Shown one piece after another: positions 33,960-43,660 of a stretch of 49,021 nucleotides of DNA. The position numbers were made by a program, and so were the translations under genes. The stretch covers positions 1 through 49,021 of the forward strand of contig WFNM01000046.1 in assembly GCA_015488615.1 (NCBI GenBank). The letters run 5' to 3'. Every line of letters begins with the position of its first letter. Within the stretch, counting starts at the first letter, position 1. The stretch is from Sulfurimonas sp. Lineage in GTDB: Bacteria; Campylobacterota; Campylobacteria; Campylobacterales; Sulfurimonadaceae. Under the pieces are notes generated by a model that ran no database searches, was not told where the DNA came from, and was given only the letters and a program-made list of their open reading frames with translations.

Positions 33960-36900
33960 CTATTTCCTTTCAAGAACACAGCTATTCTGGTAGATAAATT
34001 TATAATCTCTAGGGTAACGAACATTAAAGACTATTGAGTATAAGAGAGGAAGTACTCCAAGTGTGAGTACAGTCGCAAAACTTAGACCAAATATTATAGC
34101 AATAGCCATAGGCTCCCACATAGGTCCACCACTGATCCAAAGTGGAATAAGACCACCAATGGTAGTTGCAGTTGTCAAGAGAATAGGGCGTATACGTCTT
34201 TGTGCAGCTTCTATAATGGCATCTTGAGGGGAGAGTCCTGTTACCTCAAGCTCATAGTCTATTCTTTCTATGAGAATGATTGCATTATTAATAACGATTC
34301 CAATAAGTGAGATTATTCCAAGGTATGTCATAAACCCAAAGTAAGAGTTTGTGAGAAAAATACCGAAAATAACTCCGATAATTCCAAGTGGAATAGTCAT
34401 AAGAATAAGTCCAACTTTTTTAAACGAGTTAAACTGCATGACAAGGAGTACAATAATAATCATAGCTGCAATAGGAAGTTTAGCTGAAACTGCACCCTGT
34501 GCTTCATTAGAACTTTCAACTTCTCCGCCAAATTCATAACGATAGCCCATTGGCCATTTTTGTTTTTTTAGCCACGGTTCAACGGCTTCTTTTACATCAA
34601 ATGCAGTAAAACCTTTTTTAAGTTGTGCTGTTACAGTCATTGCATGTATTCCATTATAACGAACTATTTTAGGTGGCTTCCACACAACATCTATATTTGC
34701 TACTTGTGTAAGTGGTACTGACTGACTTGTAGTCGGGATAAAAACGAGTGTTCCTTCAAGGGTTTCTAATGAAGATTTAAGTGCATGGTTTGACCGCATG
34801 GTGATAGGGATAGTTTTTGTATCTGTCCTAAACTGAGTAATATCTCTACCATTAAGTGCTGTCTGGAGCGAGGAAGCAATATCATTATAGCTTACACCTG
34901 CATGATAGGCTAGTGCTGGATTAATATCAACTACTAGTTTTGGTGTCCAGACTCCCCAGTTATCACTAAGATGATACACCATTTTTGTATCAGCAAGTGC
35001 ATGTTTAAGTGCTTTAGCTTTCTCTCTGATAATGTGAATATCCTTACCAATTATTCTTATTTGCACAGGATTTTTTACAGGAGGACCATTATCAAGTTTT
35101 TTAACACTTATCTCTGCATTAGCGAAATGATTATAACCAAAAAGCTCTATCTGTGGTTGTATTTTTTCATATGCTTTAAGGGATACTGCATTTACGAGGA
35201 TTTCTGCATACTCATCTGCATTTGGAAGAGGTGTATTGTTGATCCAAAAACGTGGAGCACCTTTTCCTACAAAGCTTGTATAGTTTTTTATAAACTCTGG
35301 ACGTTTGGACTCTAAGTAATGCTCCATCTCTTTTACTGTTTTGAGTGTTTGATCTATTGAGGTACCAACTGGAAGTGAGATTCTAACAACCATAGAAGGT
35401 TGATCAGAAGGTGGAAAAAATATTTTCGGTATACCTAAGGAGAGGATGAGTGCAAAAATAAATAAAGCAATAACAGCGAAAAGTGAAACTGCTCTGTATT
35501 TAAGTGAATCGACAAGTATAGTTTTAAAGGCATTACAGTATTTGTTTGTATAAGAAAATTTTGCCGTCTGTCTCGGTCTTAAAAATTTATAAGTAAGCAT
35601 TGGAACGATTGTAAGACCTAAGAACCATGAACTCATAAGTGTAATAAAAACAACTTCAAAGAGTGAAGAGGTATAATCACTTGCAGTAGATTCTGCAAGG
35701 TAGATAGGTAAGAATGCAGCTGCTGTTGTAAGCGATGAAGTTAAAAGCGAAACATGTAACTCTTTTACTGCATTCGAAGCAGCTTTTATTGGACTTTGGC
35801 CTTCATCCATCTTGACAATTATAGACTCACTAATAACAATAGAATTATCGACCAATAAACCAAGCGATATAATGAGTGCGGCAAGAGAAACCTGATTGAG
35901 TCCAATATCTAACTGCCACATTATAAAGAGAGAGGTTAAGATAGTGCTTGGAATAAGCGAAGTAACAATGAGACCTGTTCTCCATCCTAAAGTAGCAAGC
36001 ATAACAGCCATAATAATGATAATTGCAATGATAATTGAACTTGTAAAGTTATGGACTATGTGTTCAACAAGATTTGGTTCATCAAATGCAATACTAAATT
36101 CAACTCCAATAGGATATTGATTTTCAAGATAGTCAATTTTCTTTTTTACATTTTTACCAAGTGCAATAATATTTCCCCCATTTGCTACGGAGACAGCAAG
36201 TATAAGACTCTGCTCAGAGTTTGATCTTGTCATTGGGTCTTTTGGTTCACTATACCCTTCTCGAATAGAAGTTATATCCTCTAAATAAACAACATCTTGA
36301 CGACCAGGTAAAGGAATAATAGTCTTTCCTAGCTCTTTTATACTTTTGAGGTTTCCAGTAGGTTCTAGTGTTAAACACTGGGGACCGATAATGATAGATC
36401 CACCTGGAGTAATAATATTTCTAGCACGAATGATATTACTTAGAGCATCAGGAGAAAGACCTAATTCAGCTAGTTTTGAGTTTGAAAATTCTACATAAAT
36501 GTGCTGTTCTTGTAGACCAACTATCTTTACACTCCCTGCATTAGGGAGTGTGATGATTTCATTTTTAACATCATTTGCTATTTTTTCGAGTTGAGAGTAG
36601 GAAAATCCTTCTCCCACAATATTTATAAGTGTTCCGTAAACTTTGTTGAAATTTTCATTGAGTTTTGGCTTGCTTACTTCTTGTGGAAGGTCAGTGTTTT
36701 CTATCTTTTTACGAATTTTATTCCAGATAGGCTCTAAGTCCTTATACTTCTGTTTTACATCAATATAAATAGTAGAAATACCATTTTTTGAGGTTGAATC
36801 TATGGTATTTATTTCGTTTATTTGCTTAAGTTGACGCTCTAGTGGAATAGTAACAAGTGACTCTATTCGACTAGGTGTTGCTCCTGCAAAAACAGTAGTG

Positions 36901-37043
36901 ACCACGGCGGAATGAATAGCGAAGCTAGGATCTTTAGCACGAGGCATACTAAAGTAAGCGACTACCCCACCTATAAGAAAAAAGAGCAGTAAAACAAGGG
37001 TTACCCGATCTTTTTCAACGACTAGTTCTGTATAAGACTTCAA
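33960..37043 (-). CDS. RND-family efflux pump inner-membrane transporter (AcrB-like)
   Basis: The 1027-residue transporter has the RND plan: one N-terminal helix, a large periplasmic porter region, helices 2-6, a second porter region (about 540-830) and helices 8-12. Helix 4 carries LGLLVDNSIVIS with Asp399-Asn400, where AcrB has Asp407-Asp408. The helix 10 region reads IVINNAIILIE, lacking the AcrB Lys940. Proton coupling thus uses the single-Asp version seen in part of the family. The start overlaps the adaptor gene by 4 bp, and the outer-membrane gene overlaps the adaptor. The three genes form one tripartite operon in the order outer membrane factor, adaptor, pump. The substrate is unknown; a drug or organic solute is likely rather than metal, since no CusA-type methionine set is seen. 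Confidence 0.95.
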   Translation of the reverse strand: MKSYTELVVEKDRVTLVLLLFFLIGGVVAYFSMPRAKDPSFAIHSAVVTTVFAGATPSRIESLVTIPLERQLKQINEINTIDSTSKNGISTIYIDVKQKYKDLEPIWNKIRKKIENTDLPQEVSKPKLNENFNKVYGTLINIVGEGFSYSQLEKIANDVKNEIITLPNAGSVKIVGLQEQHIYVEFSNSKLAELGLSPDALSNIIRARNIITPGGSIIIGPQCLTLEPTGNLKSIKELGKTIIPLPGRQDVVYLEDITSIREGYSEPKDPMTRSNSEQSLILAVSVANGGNIIALGKNVKKKIDYLENQYPIGVEFSIAFDEPNLVEHIVHNFTSSIIIAIIIIMAVMLATLGWRTGLIVTSLIPSTILTSLFIMWQLDIGLNQVSLAALIISLGLLVDNSIVISESIIVKMDEGQSPIKAASNAVKELHVSLLTSSLTTAAAFLPIYLAESTASDYTSSLFEVVFITLMSSWFLGLTIVPMLTYKFLRPRQTAKFSYTNKYCNAFKTILVDSLKYRAVSLFAVIALFIFALILSLGIPKIFFPPSDQPSMVVRISLPVGTSIDQTLKTVKEMEHYLESKRPEFIKNYTSFVGKGAPRFWINNTPLPNADEYAEILVNAVSLKAYEKIQPQIELFGYNHFANAEISVKKLDNGPPVKNPVQIRIIGKDIHIIREKAKALKHALADTKMVYHLSDNWGVWTPKLVVDINPALAYHAGVSYNDIASSLQTALNGRDITQFRTDTKTIPITMRSNHALKSSLETLEGTLVFIPTTSQSVPLTQVANIDVVWKPPKIVRYNGIHAMTVTAQLKKGFTAFDVKEAVEPWLKKQKWPMGYRYEFGGEVESSNEAQGAVSAKLPIAAMIIIVLLVMQFNSFKKVGLILMTIPLGIIGVIFGIFLTNSYFGFMTYLGIISLIGIVINNAIILIERIDYELEVTGLSPQDAIIEAAQRRIRPILLTTATTIGGLIPLWISGGPMWEPMAIAIIFGLSFATVLTLGVLPLLYSIVFNVRYPRDYKFIYQNSCVLERK

Positions 37044-38110
37044 TTTTTTACTCGTACATGTTGGCCTTCATGAACACGACTCATCCCAGCAGTTAAGACA
37101 TGAAGATTATTTCTAACACCACTTCTAATAATAATACCATCCGTTGTCAGTTCTCCTCGTTTTACATCACGTCGCTCAATAGTTCCAACACCTTCAACGA
37201 TATCGACAATAATATAAAGATAGTAACCCTTTTCATCTTCCATAAGTGCATAAACAGGGACAACAAAACTATTTTTATTGAGTTTATTATGGAAATCGAA
37301 ACGCACTGATGCTGACATTCCTGGGTGAATCTTTTTAGAGTGTTTTATAAGGCGTACAACAACAGGGAAAGTTGTTGTTCTTTTACTAGAAGCATGACTT
37401 ACTTCTGTGACTATTGCATCAAATTTTTTATTAGGGAGTGCATCGAAAGTAACCTTACACTTCTGTCCTTCTTTTGCATAATCAATAAGGGAACCTGGGA
37501 CACTTATTGGTACCTCAATATTCTTTGTTGAAGAAATGGAAGCAATTTTTACAGCTGGTGTTACATTTTCGCCCTTATGGATTGTAAGATCGGAAATAGA
37601 TCCATTCATAGGTGCACGAAGTTTTGTATAACTGAGTTTTAGTTCTGCTTGTTCGAGACGATTTTTCATGGCACGGTAGTTTGCATTTGCAGAGTCTTTT
37701 GTTGTTCGAGCATTATCAAGATCACTTTGTGAACTACTTCTGTTGACATAGAGTTGCTTGATACGCTTGTATCTGCTCTTAGTATTTTCTAGTTTTACAC
37801 GTGCTTGTTTAAGAGAAGCTCTTACTTCCGCAACTTTAAGTTTGAAAAATGAGTCATTAAGTATTGCTATGATATTTCCCTCTTTCACTCTTTGTCCATC
37901 ACGAATATAAACACGTTTAATTGTACCATTTACATTGAAACTCAAGCGTGCAGCAACATCTGAACGTGCAATTCCATTAAAACTATGTGTAAAAGTTGCT
38001 TGTGATGCGACTAACTTCATCGTTCTTACAAGGCGAATCTTCTCTTCAGGTTTCTTATTATTGCAACCAGCTATAAATAGTATTAAAACTATTAGTATAA
38101 GTTTTTTCAT
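37040..38110 (-). CDS. RND efflux periplasmic adaptor (membrane fusion protein), lipoprotein
   Basis: The 356-residue protein begins with a lipoprotein signal (LFIAGC, Cys16), so it is anchored in the inner membrane. Standard adaptor domains follow: lipoyl halves (FNVNGTIKRVYIRDGQRVKEGNIIA and LSYTKLRAPMNGSISDLTIHKGENV), a helical hairpin between them (about 80-155), a beta-barrel and a membrane-proximal domain ending GMSRVHEGQHVRV. It should link the AcrB-like pump to the TolC-like channel. Its start codon overlaps the stop of the channel gene by one base and its stop overlaps the pump start by 4 bp. Confidence 0.94.
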   Translation of the reverse strand: MKKLILIVLILFIAGCNNKKPEEKIRLVRTMKLVASQATFTHSFNGIARSDVAARLSFNVNGTIKRVYIRDGQRVKEGNIIAILNDSFFKLKVAEVRASLKQARVKLENTKSRYKRIKQLYVNRSSSQSDLDNARTTKDSANANYRAMKNRLEQAELKLSYTKLRAPMNGSISDLTIHKGENVTPAVKIASISSTKNIEVPISVPGSLIDYAKEGQKCKVTFDALPNKKFDAIVTEVSHASSKRTTTFPVVVRLIKHSKKIHPGMSASVRFDFHNKLNKNSFVVPVYALMEDEKGYYLYIIVDIVEGVGTIERRDVKRGELTTDGIIIRSGVRNNLHVLTAGMSRVHEGQHVRVKN

Positions 38111-40491
38111 TACTTTTCCTCATCTTCGTTATCATCATCATTCTCATTGTGTGTTGTTAGTGCTGTTATAAATTTTTTCCAAGTATTTTTATCTAAGTTA
38201 AAGTTTACCTGTCCTATATTATGTTGTAAAATAAGTAAATCACCCATAAAAGAGTAGCGAGTATTGTTTTCAACAAGTGCTGCTCTAAGTGCAACATTTT
38301 GGGCATCAAGTAGATCAACTATTCCTATACTTCCTTGAGCATAAGCACTTTTTATAAGTTGGAGGTTTTTCTTTGAACTTGCAGAAGCACTCTGGGCTAA
38401 TTTTATAGAGAGATAAGATGCTTTTGCTTGGTAAAGTGCATTTCGTACATCTTTTTCCACCTTGTTTGTGAGTGCTTTCCTTTGTGCTTTTGCTATGAGA
38501 AGTGCTGCTCGAGATGCTTGAAGTACTGCAGTTTTAGCTCCACCTTCATAGAGAGGAAAACGTAAAAATATTCCTATTTTCCAGTCTGTATTATCCGCAT
38601 AGGGAGGAAGGCTAGCTTCTAGGTTAGGATGAGTCTCTCTAAAAGTGTTCACAGGATTTAAAAAGTGTTTTTTTATTCCACCTTCTACTGTGATTGTTGG
38701 CATATAAAAAGCATCATCGTTTGAGGCTACAATAAGACCTCTGGCTGTTTCGAGTGCATCGTATTGCTTTAGAGACGGCATTTGTATCTTTGCTGTTTTA
38801 ATTAAAAAAGATTCAAATTTCGAAAATTTTGTTTGGTCTAAAAAATATGTTTTCATTATTTCATGGTGTGTCATAAAGACTTTATTGGACATATCAATAT
38901 GTTCAAAGTTAAGAGGAAGACCTTGCGGTAAATCAAGTAGTGCATTGAGACTGTGCTTTGATTGTTCTATTGTTGCATGTGTAAAGAGAACACTTTTCTT
39001 CTCTCCAGCTATTTGTGTTTGCCATCTATAAATATCACTAGAATTTCCTATACCAATTCTTTGTTTCGTGATTGCAGAACGCATATTTGTCTTGGAAAGT
39101 TCTAAGTTGTTTTTTTCAATTGCAAGTTTTGTGCGTAGTTGTAAAATACGAAGATAATTAAGAGAAGCGGCAAGTCCAATATCTAATTTTACGAAGTCAG
39201 TAGCATTTTGTTGTGCTTTGAGAAAATTTTCATTGACACTGATTTGTGCTAAAAGTTTTTGATTCCATATCTGTTGGGAAAATTTTATATAAGCATTAGC
39301 ATCAACTTCATTACGGGATCCTAAGCTTGCAATTGCTCTATCTTGATCAATTTTCACAGATTCAGCACCTACATGAACTTGAGGTAAGTAAAAACTATCT
39401 GCTTTGTCTAAGTCTGCCTTTGAAAGATCAACTTGATATGTGCTTGCAAGTACTGAGAGATTGTGTTGCACAGCACGATCCATTATATCATTAATATTAA
39501 AAAAGTGAGAATCACTCTCTTCTCCTTGAATAATAGTTGCTTTACTAAGTAGATCCCAACTTGGTGTAAAATTGATTGCTTTAGCTGTATTCATATTTAT
39601 AGATAGTGCTGGGTTAGGTGTAAAGTTTACTAACTGTTCAGAAGCATTTGAACCAAGTGCAATCTGCTGTGCATCAAGAGCAATTTGGCGAATAAATCGT
39701 TTTATATCTGTAGGAGGTGAGTCGGCAAAAAGGGCACCTAACTCTACATCATCTTGACCAGCAGCTGCATAACTAGGAAGTTCACGAATAATTAATCGTT
39801 CATATATTTTAGCTCTTTGTGCTGCGGTTTGCTGAAAAAGTGGTGTGACATAAACGATATCAGTATCATCTGTTATTTTGTCTAAATCTTTATTTATATT
39901 TTTTCCAATAGGGATAAGCTCAACTTTTATATGTTTTTTCTTAAAGCGTCTATTGATGTAGCGACCAACTTCTGGTGTATTTTTAAGTAAAACAGCATCT
40001 ATTAAAACTGCAATTTTTTTAATAGGCATAAGTGAAGTGATGACATTAATATCATCATTAAGCGTTTGGTTTGCACTTACATAAGTTAAGTTCCATTTTC
40101 CAGACATTCCATTTTTGTAAGGTATTTTCTGCATTTTAGGATCTATAATTTCAGTTGCAATAACTGGTTTTGGAAATCTGTGCTTGCGTGCGATATAGTG
40201 TGAAGAGAGGACACCTAAGGTGATGATCATATTTGAACGAGGATTTTTAAGCGACTTATTAATATTTGCAGCTATTTTCGTATAGTTCCAGTTTCCATTT
40301 TTATAAAGTTTTTTTGGAAATTTTACATTATAGTCTGCAGAGAGTAGTTGAATAATCTCTGTTTTTAGTGCACTATCAAGAGCCTGACTGTATTCTGTAT
40401 TACCATCTGTTAGGATAGCGATATTGTAAGTAGGTTTAGCAAAGAGCGAAGAGAGTAGAATGAGAAAAAGAAAAAATATTTTCATATACAA
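38110..40491 (-). CDS. TolC-family outer membrane factor with N-terminal ABC-substrate-binding-like domain
   Basis: The protein has 793 residues, against about 420-490 for ordinary TolC proteins. After a signal peptide (1-18), residues 22-322 look like an ABC-type substrate-binding domain of the ABC_sub_bind class: NIAILTDGNTEYSQAL, MIITLGVLSSHYIA, PVIATEII, KKIAVLIDAVLL, DTDIVYVTPLF, LPSYAAAGQDDVELGALFA. From about 330 to 780 it is an outer membrane efflux protein with two long coiled-coil repeats (for example LKAQQNATDFVKLDIGLAASLNYLRI and ALYQAKASYLSIKLAQSA). The tail is acidic. The reading frame is continuous with no sign of assembly error. The fused domain may bind the exported compound in the periplasm. 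A TATAGT box lies upstream (40521-40526). Confidence 0.88.
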   Translation of the reverse strand: MYMKIFFLFLILLSSLFAKPTYNIAILTDGNTEYSQALDSALKTEIIQLLSADYNVKFPKKLYKNGNWNYTKIAANINKSLKNPRSNMIITLGVLSSHYIARKHRFPKPVIATEIIDPKMQKIPYKNGMSGKWNLTYVSANQTLNDDINVITSLMPIKKIAVLIDAVLLKNTPEVGRYINRRFKKKHIKVELIPIGKNINKDLDKITDDTDIVYVTPLFQQTAAQRAKIYERLIIRELPSYAAAGQDDVELGALFADSPPTDIKRFIRQIALDAQQIALGSNASEQLVNFTPNPALSINMNTAKAINFTPSWDLLSKATIIQGEESDSHFFNINDIMDRAVQHNLSVLASTYQVDLSKADLDKADSFYLPQVHVGAESVKIDQDRAIASLGSRNEVDANAYIKFSQQIWNQKLLAQISVNENFLKAQQNATDFVKLDIGLAASLNYLRILQLRTKLAIEKNNLELSKTNMRSAITKQRIGIGNSSDIYRWQTQIAGEKKSVLFTHATIEQSKHSLNALLDLPQGLPLNFEHIDMSNKVFMTHHEIMKTYFLDQTKFSKFESFLIKTAKIQMPSLKQYDALETARGLIVASNDDAFYMPTITVEGGIKKHFLNPVNTFRETHPNLEASLPPYADNTDWKIGIFLRFPLYEGGAKTAVLQASRAALLIAKAQRKALTNKVEKDVRNALYQAKASYLSIKLAQSASASSKKNLQLIKSAYAQGSIGIVDLLDAQNVALRAALVENNTRYSFMGDLLILQHNIGQVNFNLDKNTWKKFITALTTHNENDDDNEDEEK

Positions 40492-40520
40492 GCCTTAAGT
40501 AGAAAAGTTCTTAGTGTAAT

Positions 40521-40526
40521 ACTATA
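40521..40526 (-). promoter_or_regulatory. Possible -10 box of the efflux operon
   Basis: On the minus strand this reads TATAGT, about 30 bp before the start of the TolC-like gene, inside an AT-rich 150-bp gap. A TATAAT on the plus strand at 40533 faces away and has no gene to serve. No repressor gene is adjacent. Confidence 0.35.
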
Positions 40527-40587
40527 GTTATTTATAATAATACAAGAAGGCTTATTTTAAGATGATATTGTGATAGTTTTATCAAAA

Positions 40588-40621
40588 TACTATGTAAAGT
40601 GTGTAACTTCTTTACATAGTA
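40588..40621 (-). terminator. Rho-independent terminator of the lipoprotein-FadL cluster
   Basis: A perfect 12-bp stem (TACTATGTAAAG / CTTTACATAGTA) encloses a 10-base loop. It lies 22 bp after the stop of the minus-strand lipoprotein gene. On the minus strand the right arm continues as TATTTTG, a fair T-tract. It separates the cluster from the efflux operon. Confidence 0.7.
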
Positions 40622-40643
40622 AAATTAAAGTGTTTTTTTCAGT

Positions 40644-41990
40644 TTAGTTATGAGGTTGGAGTTGGCAACCTACACCAGCGATGTAACCATATTTAGTAGT
40701 TCCATTCGCATCAAACCAATCGAGGTTTACCGTCCCATCAAAGACAAGTGTTCCTTTTATAAGGAATGTTCCTCCATTGTTTGGATATGTTAAACTCATT
40801 GTAATATTGTCAACTGATGCATTGAAGTCTACTTCTCCTTTAATAGCTGGTTCGAGATTGTTTCTTGCATCATGTATAAGTCCTACTACTGTACCATTTT
40901 TCTCTATATCAAATGTAAATAGTCCTAAAATAGGGTCTGATGATGTATTTTCATCACTGCCATTGTTGTCATATCCAAAACCAGTATATCGGTAAGAAGA
41001 ATTATCTGCATTACCAACGCGAGATGCTTTATATGAACCAACCTCTATTTTATTTGTATTAGGATTTTTTTGCTCAAAAGAGCCAACTACATTGTTATAA
41101 TCTAGTGATCTTCCATCACCTTTGATAACCTGAGTACTTGGGACAATACTTCCACTAGTTGTGTTAAACTCTCCTGTTTCATTAAATATATAAGAACCAG
41201 TATCCATATTATGTGTTCCGCGTGCAAAAAGGTACTCTTTTGCTATACCATCGCCATTAAGATCCTGCCCATCACCAAGTGCAACTATTGTTCCTAAAGA
41301 ACTATGAGGGTCAACTGTATTAGAAGATTGGATCATAACTCCAACGAAGCCACTTTTGGCCCCATTTTGTAGTATATACTGTCCGCTATATGCACCAGAG
41401 TATATACATCGAAGCTCATCTGCAAATTGTTTTTTTGCTTCAGCTTTAGTCGTAATGAGTTTAGTATCAAAATAGTGGCCTGTTGAGCTTTTTAACTCAT
41501 TTGTGAAAGCTGATTCAGCTAAATTATAATCTGGTGTTGACCATTTCTTCGCTGCTACTCTGGTAGCATAATTTATTTGGATACCATTCGCAGTATTGTT
41601 GTCATCGTCTAGGGACATTAAAACTCTGACACGATTATTTACTTCGTTGGAATTGATGGAAGTATTCAACTCTAGGTTTTTATAAGATACAATCTCTTTT
41701 GGAGTAAGGATAGCAAGTCCAAGAGCTTCACCAAGCTCTAAGTTTCCTATATGAAACATGATAGGTTCGCCAGTTCTATAGTCATAAGTTGAATCTTTAG
41801 TGGTGAGTTGTGCTACTGGAGCGAATGTACGAGTATATTCTAAACCATCTACTCTATTTATAAAAACACCTTTGTTTGGTGCTCCCATTATAGGTTCCGA
41901 ATGAAGGCTTAAATCTTCTACACTTGAACCACAACCATTTAGGAGAGTGAGAGTTGAGAGAACAAGTGAACTCAGTAAAGTAAATTTCAT
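40644..41990 (-). CDS. Surface or periplasmic lipoprotein, function unknown
   Basis: The 448-residue protein has a lipoprotein signal with Leu-Asn-Gly-Cys (Cys20). Residues 40-140 match a domain I know from assorted bacterial lipoproteins and adhesins: GVFINRVDGLEYTR, YDYRTGEPIMFHIGNLELG, LTPKEIV, then RVRVLMSLDDDNNTANGIQI. Later parts are beta-rich and Asn/Gly/Ser-rich, with an EF-hand-like DLNGDGIAKEY that could bind calcium. No enzyme motif is seen. The start lies 8 bp after the FadL-type gene stop, so the two share a message. A terminator follows at 40588-40621. Confidence 0.75.
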   Translation of the reverse strand: MKFTLLSSLVLSTLTLLNGCGSSVEDLSLHSEPIMGAPNKGVFINRVDGLEYTRTFAPVAQLTTKDSTYDYRTGEPIMFHIGNLELGEALGLAILTPKEIVSYKNLELNTSINSNEVNNRVRVLMSLDDDNNTANGIQINYATRVAAKKWSTPDYNLAESAFTNELKSSTGHYFDTKLITTKAEAKKQFADELRCIYSGAYSGQYILQNGAKSGFVGVMIQSSNTVDPHSSLGTIVALGDGQDLNGDGIAKEYLFARGTHNMDTGSYIFNETGEFNTTSGSIVPSTQVIKGDGRSLDYNNVVGSFEQKNPNTNKIEVGSYKASRVGNADNSSYRYTGFGYDNNGSDENTSSDPILGLFTFDIEKNGTVVGLIHDARNNLEPAIKGEVDFNASVDNITMSLTYPNNGGTFLIKGTLVFDGTVNLDWFDANGTTKYGYIAGVGCQLQPHN

Positions 41991-41998
41991 AATAACTC

Positions 41999-43534
41999 CT
42001 AAAATCTATAGTTTATGCCACCTGAGAGACTCAGCTGTTGCATTTTTGTTTCATAGTTGTAGTCAAATGCAGACAAGCCACTATAAACAAAATCAAGAGG
42101 AAGGAGTGTACCACTACGTGAGACAGTAGACTCTGGTGAGAATACTATAGCAAAATCAAAGTCCATATCCTTGCTAAATGCATAGCCTAAACCAGCTGTG
42201 AAGTGAGTAGTAGAAATAGCTGGAAAACCTACTAGGTTCAACATAGAGAGTGCTTGATCAAAGACATAGTGTCCTTGCACATTGGTAAGGAGTGAACCAA
42301 ACTCTCCAGTAGCATCTTTAATAGGAGAATTTGCATAGTTATAACCAGCTCTTACGATAAAGTGTTTTGCTTTGTACTGCATACCTAGTGCAAAAACATG
42401 CTGATTTTCCCAACCAAAGTCTCCATACCCTTCACTCTGCCCCCATGCAATATATCGATAGTCAGCTGTAAATGTCATTTTTTTAGTTACATCATAAGAG
42501 AATCCAAGAGCTATTTCAAAAGGCTGTTCTAGCGTTAAATCATCTAGATTTGCTGGATTAGTCGCATCTATGGCAGCACCGATTGTACTATCTGGCATGA
42601 GTGAGAGCAGTGCACTAGATGTGGCATCTGCAACAGATTGACTAACACCAGATGCTTGGAGTTTTGTTGAGAGGTCTGACTGTAAACTACCACCTTGAAT
42701 ACTTTGATTTGGTGTATTTTTAAGTGTGCCACCAAGAAACTCATCTGCCATATAAACCATTCCATTTGGACCGAACTGTGAGAAGTTAGCTACATCACTG
42801 TATGTATACTTGAGTGAAGAGTTATAGCTTGCACCGATACGGAGTTTTTCAGTTACTTTGATGTCTATACCAGCGGTAAATCCTAGAGCAGGAACCAAAG
42901 TATCTCCACCTATATTTGTTCCAAAGAGTCCTTTTCTATTTGATTGAGGTTTTGTGCCAGTTGGGTACATATTGCCATTAACATCCCTATAGGCTTCATC
43001 GTAGTTGAGGCTCATAGAACCAAGACCAAGAACAGGGGCTACACCAAAGGTTACATTCCCTTGTCTATAAGAGATAGCAGGAATGATTTTCATAAGCATC
43101 ATGGAAGATTTGAGTTGGCGTTGTGGATAATCGCCTTTATAGTTTGCCGCCATCCCCGCTGCTCCAATCATAGCCATACCAAAAACCATCTTATCATCTA
43201 CACGGCTAACATATGCCATAGAAGGTATGAAGTTTGTATCGAGCATATTTTGGCTACTAGCACTACCATTTCCAGCAGTACTAATGGGGTTACCATCTAC
43301 TACAGAGTTTGAGAGAGTTGCTTTAAAGTATGTCATGTCAAACTGAAACTCGTCTTTTTTAACATCACCTATCAAAGCGACATTTTTATGCATAGCATCT
43401 GCAGCATGAGTAAAAAATGCAACACCCGTTCCACCCATAGAACGAGAGACGGTAGATGTACCTATAAGGTTTACACCATTAGTTGCGAGAAGTGCTGAAG
43501 CTGCAAGAGAGAGTAGAAAAGTTTTTTTTAACAT
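41999..43534 (-). CDS. OmpP1/FadL-family outer membrane channel
   Basis: The 511-residue protein has a signal peptide (about 1-17) and a mature N-terminus, GVNLIGTSTVSRSMGGTGVAF, that matches the hatch region of FadL-type channels, although the usual Asn-Pro-Ala is not evident. The remainder alternates in barrel strands (TFTADYRYIAWGQS, KHFIVRAGYNYANSP, HFTAGLGYAFSKD) and ends in Phe (SGGINYRF), as barrels do. FadL channels admit fatty acids, hydrocarbons or other hydrophobic compounds. It lies between two lipoprotein genes, 126 bp from the upstream one. The substrate here is unknown. Confidence 0.9.
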   Translation of the reverse strand: MLKKTFLLSLAASALLATNGVNLIGTSTVSRSMGGTGVAFFTHAADAMHKNVALIGDVKKDEFQFDMTYFKATLSNSVVDGNPISTAGNGSASSQNMLDTNFIPSMAYVSRVDDKMVFGMAMIGAAGMAANYKGDYPQRQLKSSMMLMKIIPAISYRQGNVTFGVAPVLGLGSMSLNYDEAYRDVNGNMYPTGTKPQSNRKGLFGTNIGGDTLVPALGFTAGIDIKVTEKLRIGASYNSSLKYTYSDVANFSQFGPNGMVYMADEFLGGTLKNTPNQSIQGGSLQSDLSTKLQASGVSQSVADATSSALLSLMPDSTIGAAIDATNPANLDDLTLEQPFEIALGFSYDVTKKMTFTADYRYIAWGQSEGYGDFGWENQHVFALGMQYKAKHFIVRAGYNYANSPIKDATGEFGSLLTNVQGHYVFDQALSMLNLVGFPAISTTHFTAGLGYAFSKDMDFDFAIVFSPESTVSRSGTLLPLDFVYSGLSAFDYNYETKMQQLSLSGGINYRF

Positions 43535-43617
43535 TTGTTAGCCTATAAAATAAATTTTTGTATTAAGGTTCTAGTGAACATTAAAAGAAAGATTTATGTG
43601 ATTGCACGATTAAGAGT

Positions 43618-43645
43618 GACAAGAGAGCTAAAAAGCTTTCTTGTC
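43618..43645 (-). terminator. Hairpin between large lipoprotein gene and FadL-type gene
   Basis: A 12-bp stem (GACAAGAGAGCT / AGCTTTCTTGTC, one mismatch) with an AAAA loop lies 16 bp past the lipoprotein stop. On the minus strand the following T-tract is weak, so it may only attenuate transcription or protect the 3' end. That would lower expression of the FadL-type and second lipoprotein genes relative to the first. Confidence 0.55.
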
Positions 43646-43660
43646 ATAAAAACTGACTGC

